DNA of 64,000 nt from Streptomyces luteogriseus. GTDB lineage: Bacteria; Actinomycetota; Actinomycetes; Streptomycetales; Streptomycetaceae. The DNA lies in NCBI RefSeq assembly GCF_014205055.1, contig NZ_JACHMS010000001.1, forward strand, positions 3,162,001 through 3,226,000, read 5' to 3'. The position numbers and the translations under genes are program-made. Shown here piece by piece: positions 29,396 to 38,660 of the stretch (its first letter is position 1; each line of letters begins with the position of its first letter). A model generated the notes under the pieces. It ran no database searches, was not told the DNA's origin, and was given only the letters and a program-made list of their open reading frames with translations.

Positions 29396-29443
29396 CCCGC
29401 CCCCGCGTTCAAGTCCATTCCGGTACGCGGTCCCGGACTCGCC
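29396..29443 (+). pseudogene. Remnant of a second class I fumarase 3' end
   Basis: In one plus frame the 48 bases read [16 protein letters not shown], against [16 protein letters not shown] at the true end of the upstream fumarase. There is no stop at the expected point and the frame continues into unrelated sequence. At the base level it differs at many third positions, so it is an old or independently diverged copy and not a recent duplication. No other part of a fumarase is recognisable around it. Confidence 0.6.
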
Positions 29444-29523
29444 CGAGAACGGCGGTGCCGATTCGCCTCCACGGGGAACAGTGGTCACGGCGCGGACGCT
29501 GTGACACGTGGAGGTGATCGTCG

Positions 29524-30927
29524 ATGACCGACGAGCAGGACAGGACCGAGTACCGCACCGAGCACGACTCCATGGGCGAGGTGCGGGTGCCCGCCCATGC
29601 CAAGTGGCGGGCGCAGACCCAGCGGGCCGTGGAGAACTTCCCCGTCTCCGGGCAGCGCATCGAGCGCGCGCACATCGAGGCGCTGGCCCGCATCAAGGGG
29701 GCGGCGGCCAAGGTCAACGCCGAGCTGGGGGTCCTGGACAAGGACATCGCGCAGGCGATCCAGGACGCGGCCGGGGAGGTCGCCGAGGGGACGTGGGACG
29801 CGCACTTCCCGGTCGACGTGTTCCAGACCGGGTCGGGCACCTCGTCCAACATGAACACCAACGAGGTCATCGCCACCCTCGCCGGCGAGCGCCTGGGCAG
29901 CGCCGTGCACCCCAACGACCACGTCAACGCCTCCCAGTCGTCCAACGACGTCTTCCCCTCCTCGATCCACATCGCCGCCACCGCGGCCGTGACGCGCGAC
30001 CTCGTCCCGGCCCTGGAACACCTCGCCGCCTCCCTGGAGCGCAAGGCCGAGGAGTTCGCCGACGTCGTGAAGTCCGGGCGGACGCACCTCATGGACGCCA
30101 CGCCCGTGACGCTGGGCCAGGAGTTCGGCGGGTACGCGGCCCAGGTGCGGTACGGCATCGAGCGTCTCGAGGCGTCCCTCCCCCGGCTCGCCGAACTGCC
30201 CCTCGGCGGTACGGCCGTCGGCACGGGCATCAACACCCCGCCCGGCTTCTCCGCCGCCGTCATCGAGGAGGTCGCCCGCACGACGGGGCTGCCCCTCACC
30301 GAGGCCCGGAACCACTTCGAGGCGCAGGGCGCCCGGGACGGAATCGTCGAGACCAGCGGGCAGCTGCGGACCATCGCGGTCGGGCTGACGAAGATCGCCA
30401 ACGACCTGCGCTGGATGTCCTCCGGGCCGCGCACGGGCCTGGCCGAGATCGCCCTGCCCGACCTCCAGCCCGGCTCCTCGATCATGCCGGGCAAGGTGAA
30501 CCCGGTCATCCCGGAGGCCGTGCTGATGGTCGCCGCCCAGGTCGTCGGCAACGACGCCACCGTCGCCACCGCGGGCGCCGCCGGCAACTTCGAGCTCAAC
30601 GTGATGCTGCCGGTCATCGCGAAGAACGTGCTGGAGTCGGTCCGGCTGCTCGCCAACGTGACGCGGCTGCTCGCCGACCGGACCGTCGACGGCATCACCG
30701 CCGACCGCGAGCGGGCGCGGGAGTACGCCGAGTCCTCCCCCTCCGTCGTCACCCCGCTCAACAAGTACATCGGCTACGAGGAGGCCGCGAAGGTCGCCAA
30801 GAAGGCCCTGGCCGAGCGGAAGACGATCCGTCAGGTCGTGCTGGACGGCGGGTACGTGGAACGCGGGGACCTGACCGCGGAGCAGCTCGACGAGGCGCTC
30901 GATGTCCTGCGGATGACACACCCGTGA
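29524..30927 (+). CDS. fumC: Class II fumarate hydratase
   Basis: A 467-residue enzyme of the fumarase/aspartase superfamily, unrelated in sequence to the class I enzyme upstream. It has [33 protein letters not shown] and the signature [15 protein letters not shown] with the mobile catalytic loop. It needs no iron and is stable to oxygen. Side by side, the two enzymes offer iron-dependent and iron-independent routes for the same step. Confidence 0.95.
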   Translation: MTDEQDRTEYRTEHDSMGEVRVPAHAKWRAQTQRAVENFPVSGQRIERAHIEALARIKGAAAKVNAELGVLDKDIAQAIQDAAGEVAEGTWDAHFPVDVFQTGSGTSSNMNTNEVIATLAGERLGSAVHPNDHVNASQSSNDVFPSSIHIAATAAVTRDLVPALEHLAASLERKAEEFADVVKSGRTHLMDATPVTLGQEFGGYAAQVRYGIERLEASLPRLAELPLGGTAVGTGINTPPGFSAAVIEEVARTTGLPLTEARNHFEAQGARDGIVETSGQLRTIAVGLTKIANDLRWMSSGPRTGLAEIALPDLQPGSSIMPGKVNPVIPEAVLMVAAQVVGNDATVATAGAAGNFELNVMLPVIAKNVLESVRLLANVTRLLADRTVDGITADRERAREYAESSPSVVTPLNKYIGYEEAAKVAKKALAERKTIRQVVLDGGYVERGDLTAEQLDEALDVLRMTHP

Positions 30928-31010
30928 CGAGGGGACGCGTTCGTGTGCCCGGCGCGTGAACCGTGACACGCGCCGCAGCGTCGTATGCCTACGGCACCTA
31001 ATATCTGTTC

Positions 31011-31703
31011 ATGGCAGACGGTGGAGCGATGAGACGCGTGGAAACGGGTGGTGCGGCAGGCTTCTGGGCGCCCGGAAGCCGGATCCTGTGGCGGTACCGG
31101 GAGAACGGCGGCACGCACGTGCACATCGCGCGCCCCGTCACCGTCGTCCGGGACGACGCCGACCTGCTCGCCGTGTGGCTGGCGCCCGGCACCGAGTGTG
31201 TGAAGCCCGTGCTCGCCGACGGCACGCCCGTGCACCTGGAACCGCTGGAGTCGCGCTACACGAAGCCGCGGACCGTGCAGCGCGACCGGTGGTTCGGCAC
31301 GGGTGTGCTGAAGCTGGCCCGGCCCGGCGAGCCCTGGTCGGTGTGGCTGTTCTGGGAGCCGGGCTGGCAGTTCAAGAACTGGTACGTGAACCTGGAGGAG
31401 CCGCTGGTCCGTTGGTCGGGCGGCGTCGACTCCGTGGACCATTTCCTGGACATCTCCGTCCATCCCGACCGTAGTTGGCACTGGCGGGACGAGGACGAGT
31501 TCGCCCAGGCCCGGCGGGACGGGCTGATGGACGACCAACAGGCGGAAAAGGTACGGGAAGCGGGGCGGGACGCGGTGGAGGTGATCCGCGCCTGGGGGCC
31601 GCCGTTCTCGGAAGGCTGGCAGCACTGGCGCCCGGATCCGTCCTGGGCGGTACCGTCACTCCCGGAGGACTGGGATCGTACGCCCGCGCATGTGTCCTCA
31701 TGA
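31011..31703 (+). CDS. DUF402 / FomD-like barrel protein
   Basis: A 230-residue protein of the DUF402 family, with the usual phrases LWRYRENGG, WLFWEPGWQFKNWYVNLEEPLVR and VDHFLDISVHPD. In this family acidic residues bind metal at the mouth of a beta barrel. FomD hydrolyses a CMP-phosphonate, and other members act on nucleoside diphosphates. The substrate here is unknown. Start ATG 31011; a second in-frame ATG lies six codons on. It is an isolated gene between fumC and the SpoIIE-type phosphatase. Confidence 0.8.
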   Translation: MADGGAMRRVETGGAAGFWAPGSRILWRYRENGGTHVHIARPVTVVRDDADLLAVWLAPGTECVKPVLADGTPVHLEPLESRYTKPRTVQRDRWFGTGVLKLARPGEPWSVWLFWEPGWQFKNWYVNLEEPLVRWSGGVDSVDHFLDISVHPDRSWHWRDEDEFAQARRDGLMDDQQAEKVREAGRDAVEVIRAWGPPFSEGWQHWRPDPSWAVPSLPEDWDRTPAHVSS

Positions 31704-31995
31704 GACCCTTGATGCGCCCCCGGTAAAGAAACGTAGGATCGTCCTCCGCAAGGGCGCGCGGCGGCAACTACCTGAGCACGCGCTGGGCTTGACCGATCGT
31801 CACCGAGGGGCGGCAGGACGTGAGCGAGGGGTACGAGGGCAACACCGGCGGGGCCTGCGCCACGGGCCGCAGACGGTCCGCCGGTGACACAGGAACAACC
31901 TCTGACCACGCGGGAATTCCGTTCCTGGGACACGTAATCCGGGTATCGGAGTTTCGGCGGGACCAACTGCGCGCGCGGCGCGCAGCCCCGGACGG
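31704..31995 (+). other. Upstream region of the SpoIIE-type gene
   Basis: No convincing gene. A 64-codon open frame beginning GTG 31820 overlaps the start of the next gene and lacks family features. The sequence around 31910-31960 (GGAATTCCGTTCC, then less GC-rich) is the most promoter-like part. Confidence 0.5.
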
Positions 31996-34140
31996 ATGGA
32001 TTCGACACGCGTGACGGAGCAGCCGACCTCGTTCGAACGCCCCCAGACGGGCGTCGACCCCGTGGATCCCCGCGGGGCGTTCGTGCATACCCCGACACCG
32101 GCGCGGGGGCCCGGCGCCGGCGCCTTACCGGTACAGGGCCGCCCCGGCGGCGACGTCACCGTTCCGGTCACTACGGCACACAGCACGCCGGGCACGTCGG
32201 AGCCGGGCACTTCCACGCCGTTCGGCAAGGGCAAGGACACCGTGAGCGACCCCGCCTTCGAGCACTCCCAGCCGGGTGCCGAGCAGACCGCCGAGCGCGA
32301 CACGCCTCGGCCGCGCCCGGCCCCCGAGGGCATTCCGGTCCAGCCGGCCGACGAACAGGACCGGCCGGGGGTGAGCACCGACGGGCAGGAGCGCCGCAGC
32401 GGCCAGAGCCTGCCGCCCGGCCGGCCCACGCCCATGCGGCGGGACGGCGACCGCCTGAGGTTCGTGGGGGCCGCCACCCGGCGGATCGCCCGCGGCATCG
32501 ACCTCGACGAGATCGTGATGGGGCTGTGCCGGGCCACCGTGCCCACCTTCTCCGACGCGATCCTGGTCTATCTGCGCGACCCGCTGCCCGTCGGCGACGA
32601 GCGGCCCACCGGCCCGCTGGTGCTGCGGCTGCGCCGCACCGACCGGATACCGGCGGAGCGCGACACCGAGAACGGCTTCCAGCCGGCCGCGCCGCCCGAA
32701 CCGAACGAGCTGGACACGGTCGGCGCCGAGCTGTGCGAGGTGCGGCCCGGCAGCGCTCTCGCCGAGGTGCTGCGCGGGGTGCGCCCGGTGTTCACCGACG
32801 CCCCCGCAGCCCGCGCCGCGCTGCCGGAACTGCTGGGTGAAGGCGGCGAGTTCGCCGTGCCGGACGGGCAGCGCGCGATCCTCGCCCCGCTGCGCGGCCG
32901 GCGCCGGGTGATCGGTGCCGCCCTGTTCCTGCGCCGCCCCGAGCGCATCGCCTTCGAGCCGGACGACCTCCTGGTGGCCGCCCAGCTCGCCACGCACAGC
33001 GCCCTCGGCATCGACAAGGCCGTGCTGTACGGCCGTGAGGCCTACATCGCGGACGAGCTGCAGCGCACCATGCTGCCGGAGACGCTGCCCCGCCCGACGG
33101 GCGTGCGGCTGGCCTCCCGCTACCTGCCGGCCGCGGAGACGGCCCGGGTCGGCGGCGACTGGTACGACGCGATCCCGCTGCCCGGCAGCCGGGTCGCCCT
33201 GGTCGTCGGTGACGTCATGGGCCACTCCATGACCTCGGCGGCCATCATGGGCCAGCTGCGCACCACGGCCCAGACCCTGGCCGGTCTCGACCTGCCGCCG
33301 CAGGAGGTCCTGCACCACCTCGACGAGCAGGCCCAGCGCCTCGGCGTGGACCGCATGGCGACCTGCCTCTACGCCGTGTACGACCCGGTATCGCACCGCA
33401 TCACCATCGCCAACGCCGGTCATCCGCCGCCCGTCCTGCTGCACCTGGGCGGCCGTGCCGAGGTGCTGCGCGTGCCCGCCGGTGCCCCGATCGGGGTCGG
33501 CGGCGTGGACTTCGAGGCCGTGGAGCTGGACGCGCCCGCCGGTGCGACCCTGCTGCTCTACACCGACGGTCTGGTCGAGTCGCGGCTGCGCGACGTGTGG
33601 ACCGGCATCGAGCAGCTGCGGGAGAAGCTCGCCGCGGTCGCGCAGCTCACCGGGCCGGACCATCCGCCGCCCCTGGAAGCGCTGTGCGACGAGGTGCTCG
33701 ACATGCTCGGCCCGGGCGACCGGGACGACGACATCGCGCTGCTCGCCGCCCGCTTCGACGGGATCGCGCCCAGCGACGTGGCGTACTGGTTCCTGGAACC
33801 GGAGGACGCGGCCCCCGGCCGTGCCCGCCGGCTGGCCCGGCGCGCGTTGCAGCGCTGGGGTATGGAGGAGCTCAGTGACTCCGTCGAGCTGCTCGTCAGC
33901 GAGGTCGTCACCAACGCCGTGCGGTACGCCTCGCGGCCGGTGACGCTGCGCCTGCTGCGCACGGACGTGCTGCGCTGCGAGGTCGGCGACGACGTGCCGC
34001 AGCTGCCGCGGCTGCGCCAGGCACGCGCCACCGACGAGGGCGGCCGCGGGCTGTACCTGGTGAACCGGATGGCCCGGCGCTGGGGCGCGACCCGGCTCAG
34101 CACGGGCAAGGTGGTCTGGTTCGAGCTCAACCGGGGCTGA
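31996..34140 (+). CDS. SpoIIE-type PP2C phosphatase with GAF and RsbW-like kinase domains
   Basis: Up to 714 residues. The first 150 are disordered (Pro/Thr/Glu-rich). A GAF-like sensor domain follows (about 155-345), then a PPM/SpoIIE phosphatase domain (about 355-590) with VGGDWYDAIPLPGSR, GDVMGHSM and DDDIALLAARFDG carrying the metal aspartates. A C-terminal HATPase domain (about 600-714) has the N-box ELLVSEVVTNAVRYA and GGRGLYLVNRMA. Such proteins control anti-anti-sigma/anti-sigma switches. The start is uncertain: GTG 32011 and GTG 32242 are also open, and only disordered sequence lies between. Confidence 0.88.
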   Translation: MDSTRVTEQPTSFERPQTGVDPVDPRGAFVHTPTPARGPGAGALPVQGRPGGDVTVPVTTAHSTPGTSEPGTSTPFGKGKDTVSDPAFEHSQPGAEQTAERDTPRPRPAPEGIPVQPADEQDRPGVSTDGQERRSGQSLPPGRPTPMRRDGDRLRFVGAATRRIARGIDLDEIVMGLCRATVPTFSDAILVYLRDPLPVGDERPTGPLVLRLRRTDRIPAERDTENGFQPAAPPEPNELDTVGAELCEVRPGSALAEVLRGVRPVFTDAPAARAALPELLGEGGEFAVPDGQRAILAPLRGRRRVIGAALFLRRPERIAFEPDDLLVAAQLATHSALGIDKAVLYGREAYIADELQRTMLPETLPRPTGVRLASRYLPAAETARVGGDWYDAIPLPGSRVALVVGDVMGHSMTSAAIMGQLRTTAQTLAGLDLPPQEVLHHLDEQAQRLGVDRMATCLYAVYDPVSHRITIANAGHPPPVLLHLGGRAEVLRVPAGAPIGVGGVDFEAVELDAPAGATLLLYTDGLVESRLRDVWTGIEQLREKLAAVAQLTGPDHPPPLEALCDEVLDMLGPGDRDDDIALLAARFDGIAPSDVAYWFLEPEDAAPGRARRLARRALQRWGMEELSDSVELLVSEVVTNAVRYASRPVTLRLLRTDVLRCEVGDDVPQLPRLRQARATDEGGRGLYLVNRMARRWGATRLSTGKVVWFELNRG

Positions 34141-34166
34141 CCGAGCCGTACGACGAGACGGAACAG

Positions 34167-34204
34167 GCCGAAGGGCGCCCGGTGTGCACCGGGCGCCCTT
34201 CGGC
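34167..34204. terminator. Bidirectional terminator between the SpoIIE-type gene and the PBP gene
   Basis: Perfect 17-bp arms (34167-34183 and 34188-34204) with a GTGC loop, between convergent stops. Confidence 0.9.
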
Positions 34205-34217
34205 GTCTCCTGCTCTT

Positions 34218-36533
34218 CTACTCGTCGTCGCCCGGCCTGATCGGGTCGAACGGGTCGCCTCCGTCGCCCGGCGGTGTCGTCTGGGGGGACGTGGGCGGGG
34301 TGAGGGTGGGCGGTGTCGTCGACGGGGACGGCGGCGGGGAGGACGACGGCGCCTCGGTCGTCGGCGGCGGGGACGACGACGGCGCCTCGGTCGTCGGCTC
34401 CTGCGTGGGCTCCTTGGTCGGCGTCCGCGAGGGAGTCGGCGTCCAGGCCGGCTCGACGGCCGCGCCCTGCTGGGTCTCCAGGTCGAACTTGTCGACGTCG
34501 CCCATCACACCGAAGGTGTACGCCGCCCAGATCTGCGCCGGGAACCCGCCGCCGTTGACGCGGGGCTCGCCGCCCGCCTTGTACATCGGGACCTGGGCGT
34601 GGGTCTTGGCATCCTCGCCGAACAGGCCGACCGAGGTGACCAGGTCGGGCGTGTAGCCGGTGAACCAGGCCGACTTGTTGTTGTCGGAGGTACCGGTCTT
34701 GCCCGCGACCTGCTGGCCGTTGCGGCCGGGGTTCTCGGCCACGGCCTTCTGGGCGGTGCCGTCGTCGACCACGCCGGTCAGCACCGATGTGACGGAGTCG
34801 GCGGCCTCGCGGCTGATGACCTGGTCGCCGACCGGGTCGGGCATGGGGACGTTCTGGTTCAGGCGCTCGGCCGACTTCACGAGGGCCGGAGTGACCTTCT
34901 TGCCGTGATTGTCGAGGGTGGCGTAGACACCGGCCATCTGCAGGGGGCTCGCGCCCATGCTGCCCAGGGTCTGCGCGGGCACGGCCTCCATGTTCTCGGT
35001 GTCCATGCCGAGCTTGCCGGCGACCTTCACCACCTCGGACATGCCGACGTCGACGCCCATCTGCGCGAAGACGGAGTTGACGGACCTGTTCATCGCCGTC
35101 TGGACGGAGATCGGGCCGTAGCTCCGGTCGTCCTCGTTCTCGGGGGCGAAGCCGACCTTGGTGCCGTCCTCCACGACCGGGCGCTTGCTGGTGCCGTCGT
35201 AGACCGTGTTCGCGGTGATCGGCTTGCCGCTCTGCGTCGTCGCCTGCTCCTCCAGCGCCGCGGCCAGGATGACCGGCTTGAAGGTGGAGGCGGGCTGGTA
35301 GTCGGAGCGGGTGGCGTTGTTCGTGTAGTGCTTGAAGTAGTCCTCACCGCCGTACATCGCGACCACCGCGCCGGTCTTGGGGTTCACGGACGCGGCACCG
35401 GCCTGGACGTCTCCGTCGACCTTGCGCTTGTCGGGGTCGAGCTTGCTGTTCAGCTGCCGCTGGACGGACTTCTCCAGCGCCGCCTGCTTCTTCTTGTCGA
35501 TGTTGAGCGTCAGGGTCCAGCCGCCGGCGTTGACCAGTGCCTCGGCTTCCTTGGCGCTGTCGGCGGTGCCGTCGGCGACGAGCTGCTTCTCCAGCGCCGC
35601 GTTGGCCGCGTTGACCAGGTAGCCCTTCTGGCCCTCCATGCCGGGGGCGGGCTTCGGCTCCTTGGGCACCGGGAACTTCATCCCGGCCCGCTCGGACGCG
35701 CTCAGCCAGCCCTCTTCGACCATGTTGTCCAGGACGTAGTTCCAGCGCGCCTTCACCAGCTTCTTACCGTTCTCCGAGGCGACGGCCCAGTCGTACTGGC
35801 TGGGGGCCTGGAGCAGTGCGGCGAGGTAGGCGCCCTGCGCGACGGTGAGCTTCTCGGCGTCCTTGCCGTAGTAGGCCTGGGCGGCGGCCTGGATGCCGTA
35901 GGCGTTGCGGCCGTAGTAGCTGGTGTTGATGTAGCCGGCGAGGATGTAGTCCTTGGACTTTTCCCGGTCCAGCTTCAGCGAGATGACCAGTTCCTTGAGC
36001 TTGCGCGAGACGGTCTGTTCCTGCGTCAGGTAGTAGTTCTTGACGTACTGCTGGGTGATGGTCGAACCGCCCTGCGCGCCCCGGCCGGAGACCGTGTTGA
36101 ACAGACCCCGGGCGGTGCCCTTGAAGTCGACGCCGGCGTCCTTGAAGAAGGTCTTGTTCTCGGCCGCGACGAACGTCATCCGCACCTCCTTCGGGACCCG
36201 GGACAGATCGACGTTCTCGCGGTTGACCTTGCCGTCGCGGGCCATGATCGAGCCGTCGCTGTACTTGTAGATGTTGCTCTGCCGCTTGGCGTCGGCGTTC
36301 CCCTCGGGGATGTCGATCACCATGTACAGCACGATGAAGGCGCCCATGCCCAGCAGGCACAGGCCGAAGAAGGTGCCGAGGATCTTCTTCCAGGTGAAGA
36401 GCCTGCGTATGCCGCTCTTCCCGGCCGCGGCCGACGAACGGTGGCTCTTGGGTGCCGCCCGGCGCCCACCGCGCTGTCGGGCGCGTCTCTCTTCCGCTCG
36501 TCCCATGAGTCCGATCTGCTCCGCTTCGTTCAT
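34218..36533 (-). CDS. Class A penicillin-binding protein (transglycosylase/transpeptidase)
   Basis: A 771-residue bifunctional peptidoglycan synthase. It has a basic cytoplasmic N-terminus, one membrane helix (about 52-72), a GT51 domain (about 90-270) with AENKTFF and GGSTITQQYVKNYY, and a transpeptidase domain (about 350-660) with the SxxK box PASTFKPV, the SxN box in NRSVNSVFA and KTGTSDN. The last 80 residues are a disordered Pro/Thr/Ser tail with a repeated EAPSSSPPP phrase outside the membrane. It builds glycan strands and crosslinks them, and is monocistronic and divergent from the SPFH gene. Confidence 0.95.
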   Translation of the reverse strand: MNEAEQIGLMGRAEERRARQRGGRRAAPKSHRSSAAAGKSGIRRLFTWKKILGTFFGLCLLGMGAFIVLYMVIDIPEGNADAKRQSNIYKYSDGSIMARDGKVNRENVDLSRVPKEVRMTFVAAENKTFFKDAGVDFKGTARGLFNTVSGRGAQGGSTITQQYVKNYYLTQEQTVSRKLKELVISLKLDREKSKDYILAGYINTSYYGRNAYGIQAAAQAYYGKDAEKLTVAQGAYLAALLQAPSQYDWAVASENGKKLVKARWNYVLDNMVEEGWLSASERAGMKFPVPKEPKPAPGMEGQKGYLVNAANAALEKQLVADGTADSAKEAEALVNAGGWTLTLNIDKKKQAALEKSVQRQLNSKLDPDKRKVDGDVQAGAASVNPKTGAVVAMYGGEDYFKHYTNNATRSDYQPASTFKPVILAAALEEQATTQSGKPITANTVYDGTSKRPVVEDGTKVGFAPENEDDRSYGPISVQTAMNRSVNSVFAQMGVDVGMSEVVKVAGKLGMDTENMEAVPAQTLGSMGASPLQMAGVYATLDNHGKKVTPALVKSAERLNQNVPMPDPVGDQVISREAADSVTSVLTGVVDDGTAQKAVAENPGRNGQQVAGKTGTSDNNKSAWFTGYTPDLVTSVGLFGEDAKTHAQVPMYKAGGEPRVNGGGFPAQIWAAYTFGVMGDVDKFDLETQQGAAVEPAWTPTPSRTPTKEPTQEPTTEAPSSSPPPTTEAPSSSPPPSPSTTPPTLTPPTSPQTTPPGDGGDPFDPIRPGDDE

Positions 36534-36699
36534 GTGTGCTCACATGTCACACAGGTTCGCCGCTCAGGTCAGCTCAGAAAGCTAACACCGGGAGATAAGA
36601 GATAGGGCTGCCGATCCGGCCCTTTGCGGACGTGACAATCAGCACCCATCCCACCGGAACCGACGTACGAGACACCCGGAGGGTTGCCACAACGCGAAA

Positions 36700-36713
36700 A
36701 AGTGATATCACTT
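36700..36713. promoter_or_regulatory. Palindrome upstream of the SPFH-RHH operon
   Basis: AAGTGATATCACTT is a perfect 14-bp palindrome, 55 bp before the SPFH start, in AT-rich sequence. It is a likely operator. The ribbon-helix-helix-type protein coded two genes on is the natural candidate to bind it, which is inference. Confidence 0.6.
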
Positions 36714-36767
36714 AGCTAGACAGAAGCTATGCAGAAGTGGCTTCGACAGGAGAACGGGGGACCATCC

Positions 36768-37703
36768 ATGTCCACACACGACACGCAGGTCATCGCCGAC
36801 GTGCCCGAGATGCCGGCGCCACGTGTGCGGGAGTTCACCGCGCACAGCATCGGCGGCGGGCTCGCCCTGCTGCTCGGACTGCTCGGGCTGCTGGCCGGCG
36901 CCGGGCTGATCGCGGCCGCCACCTCGGTGGACGCGAGCGGCGCGAAGGCCGGGCTGATCATCGGCGGCATCCTGGTCGCCCTCGCGGCGTTCCTCGCCAT
37001 GTGCGGGCTGAACATGGTGGCGCCGGGCGAGGCCCGCGTCGTCCAGCTCTTCGGCCGGTACCGCGGCACGATCCGGCAGGACGGCCTGCGCTGGGTGAAC
37101 CCCTTCACCTCCCGCACGAAGATCTCGACCCGCGTGCGCAACCACGAGACCGCCGTCCTCAAGGTCAACGACGCCTACGGCAACCCGATCGAGCTCGCCG
37201 CGGTCGTGGTGTGGCGCGTCGAGGACACCGCCCAGGCCACCTTCGAGGTCGACGACTACATCGAGTTCGTCTCCACCCAGACCGAGGCGGCCGTGCGGCA
37301 CATCGCCATCGAGTACCCCTACGACGCCCACGAGGAGGACGGCCTCTCGCTGCGCGGCAACGCCGAGGAGATCACCGAGAAGCTCGCCGTCGAACTGCAC
37401 GCACGCGTGGAGGCGGCCGGGGTACAGATCATCGAGTCCCGCTTCACGCACCTCGCCTACGCGCCGGAGATCGCCTCGGCGATGCTCCAGCGGCAGCAGG
37501 CCGGAGCGGTGGTCGCGGCGCGCCGGCAGATCGTGGACGGCGCGGTGGGCATGGTGGAGGCCGCGATCGCCCGGATCACCGAGCGGGACATCGTGGAGCT
37601 GGACTCCGAGCGGAAGGCGGCGATGGTCTCCAACCTGATGGTGGTGCTGTGCGGTGACCGGGCCGCGCAGCCGGTCCTCAACACCGGGTCCCTCTACCAG
37701 TGA
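36768..37703 (+). CDS. SPFH (stomatin/prohibitin-like) membrane protein
   Basis: A 311-residue protein with two N-terminal hydrophobic helices (about 30-50 and 60-80), then a Band 7/SPFH domain starting at [28 protein letters not shown], and a helical C-terminal part ([31 protein letters not shown]). SPFH proteins assemble into membrane-microdomain scaffolds. The start ATG 36768 follows GGGGGA. It overlaps the next small gene by four bases (GTGA). Confidence 0.88.
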   Translation: MSTHDTQVIADVPEMPAPRVREFTAHSIGGGLALLLGLLGLLAGAGLIAAATSVDASGAKAGLIIGGILVALAAFLAMCGLNMVAPGEARVVQLFGRYRGTIRQDGLRWVNPFTSRTKISTRVRNHETAVLKVNDAYGNPIELAAVVVWRVEDTAQATFEVDDYIEFVSTQTEAAVRHIAIEYPYDAHEEDGLSLRGNAEEITEKLAVELHARVEAAGVQIIESRFTHLAYAPEIASAMLQRQQAGAVVAARRQIVDGAVGMVEAAIARITERDIVELDSERKAAMVSNLMVVLCGDRAAQPVLNTGSLYQ

Positions 37704-37960
37704 CGGTCCCCGACGAAGGCCCGGGCCCGCGGCGCCGGCCGCAGCAGCAGCGCAAGCAGGTGCTGCTGCGGCTGGACCCGGCGGTGTACGAGGCGCTCGC
37801 GCGGTGGGCCGGGGACGAGCTGCGGTCGGCCAACGCGCAGATCGAGTTCCTGTTGCGCAGGGCACTGGCGGAGTCGGGGCGCCTGCCGCGGGACACGGGA
37901 CCACTGCCCCGGCGCGGACGGCCTCCCGGGGGCTCCGCCCCCAGACCCCCGTCGGACTGA
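37700..37960 (+). CDS. Small ribbon-helix-helix/Arc-like protein
   Basis: An 86-residue protein, GTG start overlapping the SPFH stop. The core QKQVLLRLDPAVYEALARWA...ELRSANAQIEFLLRRAL fits an Arc-type RHH DNA-binding unit (strand then two helices). The ends are Arg/Pro-rich and disordered. It may autoregulate the operon through the palindrome at 36700. It could also be a cytoplasmic adaptor for the SPFH protein. Confidence 0.7.
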   Translation: MTVPDEGPGPRRRPQQQRKQVLLRLDPAVYEALARWAGDELRSANAQIEFLLRRALAESGRLPRDTGPLPRRGRPPGGSAPRPPSD

Positions 37961-38095
37961 ACGGCCTCGGCCCCCGGCGCCGGACCGGGAGGCCGCGGAC
38001 CTGGCCGCCGGAGCACGGGCAGGGCTGTTGCGGAATCGTGACAACGGCCCTCGACCTGCGCTCACGCCCGCCCGGCCACGACCTACACACACCGC

Positions 38096-38125
38096 GTATA
38101 CATTCGGCGTATACACCCCGTGTAC
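38096..38125 (+). promoter_or_regulatory. Predicted PadR operator and promoter
   Basis: Three related hexamers, GTATAC (38096-38101), GTATAC (38109-38114) and GTGTAC (38120-38125), in an AT-rich patch directly before the padR start. TACAGT at 38123-38128 could be a -10 box only eight bases from the ATG, so the mRNA may be leaderless. No Shine-Dalgarno sequence is visible. Confidence 0.6.
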
Positions 38126-38135
38126 AGTCCTGCTC

Positions 38136-38660
38136 ATGTCCATCGGTCACACTCTCCTGGGGCTCCTGGAGTCCGGCCCGCGTCACGGTTACGACCTGAA
38201 GCGGGCGTTCGACGAGAAGTTCGGTCACGACCGGCCGCTCCACTACGGCCAGGTCTACTCGACGATGTCCCGGCTACTGAAGAACGGCCTCGTCGAGGTC
38301 GACGGCATCGAGGCGGGCGGTGGTCCCGAGCGCAAGCGGTACGCGATCACCGAGGCCGGCATCACCGACGTCGTGCGCTGGCTCGCCACGCCCGAGAAGC
38401 CGGAGCCGTACCTCCAGTCGACGCTCTACACCAAGGTCGTCCTGGCGCTGCTCACCCATCGCGACGCCGGTGACATCCTCGACACCCAGCGCTCGGAGCA
38501 CCTGCGCAGCATGCGGATCCTCACCGACCGCAAGCGCAAGGGTGATCTGGCCGACCAGCTCATCTGCGACCACGCGTTGTTCCACCTGGAGGCGGACCTG
38601 CGCTGGCTGGAGCTGACCGCGGCGCGTCTGGACAAGCTCCGTGAGGCGGTGACCCGGTGA
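38136..38660 (+). CDS. PadR-family transcriptional regulator
   Basis: A 174-residue repressor-type protein with the PadR winged helix (LGLLESGPRHGYDLKRAFDEKFG...YGQVYSTMSRLLKNGLVE, residues about 6-75) and a C-terminal helical dimerisation domain (VirR-like). It is the first gene of an operon with an ABC transporter. GTGA overlap with the next gene couples translation. It probably represses the operon until a transported compound binds. Confidence 0.9.
   Translation: MSIGHTLLGLLESGPRHGYDLKRAFDEKFGHDRPLHYGQVYSTMSRLLKNGLVEVDGIEAGGGPERKRYAITEAGITDVVRWLATPEKPEPYLQSTLYTKVVLALLTHRDAGDILDTQRSEHLRSMRILTDRKRKGDLADQLICDHALFHLEADLRWLELTAARLDKLREAVTR

Noticed and set aside
31820..32014. 64-codon gene before the SpoIIE-type gene
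   Set aside because: It overlaps the next start, has no conserved features and mixed codon bias.
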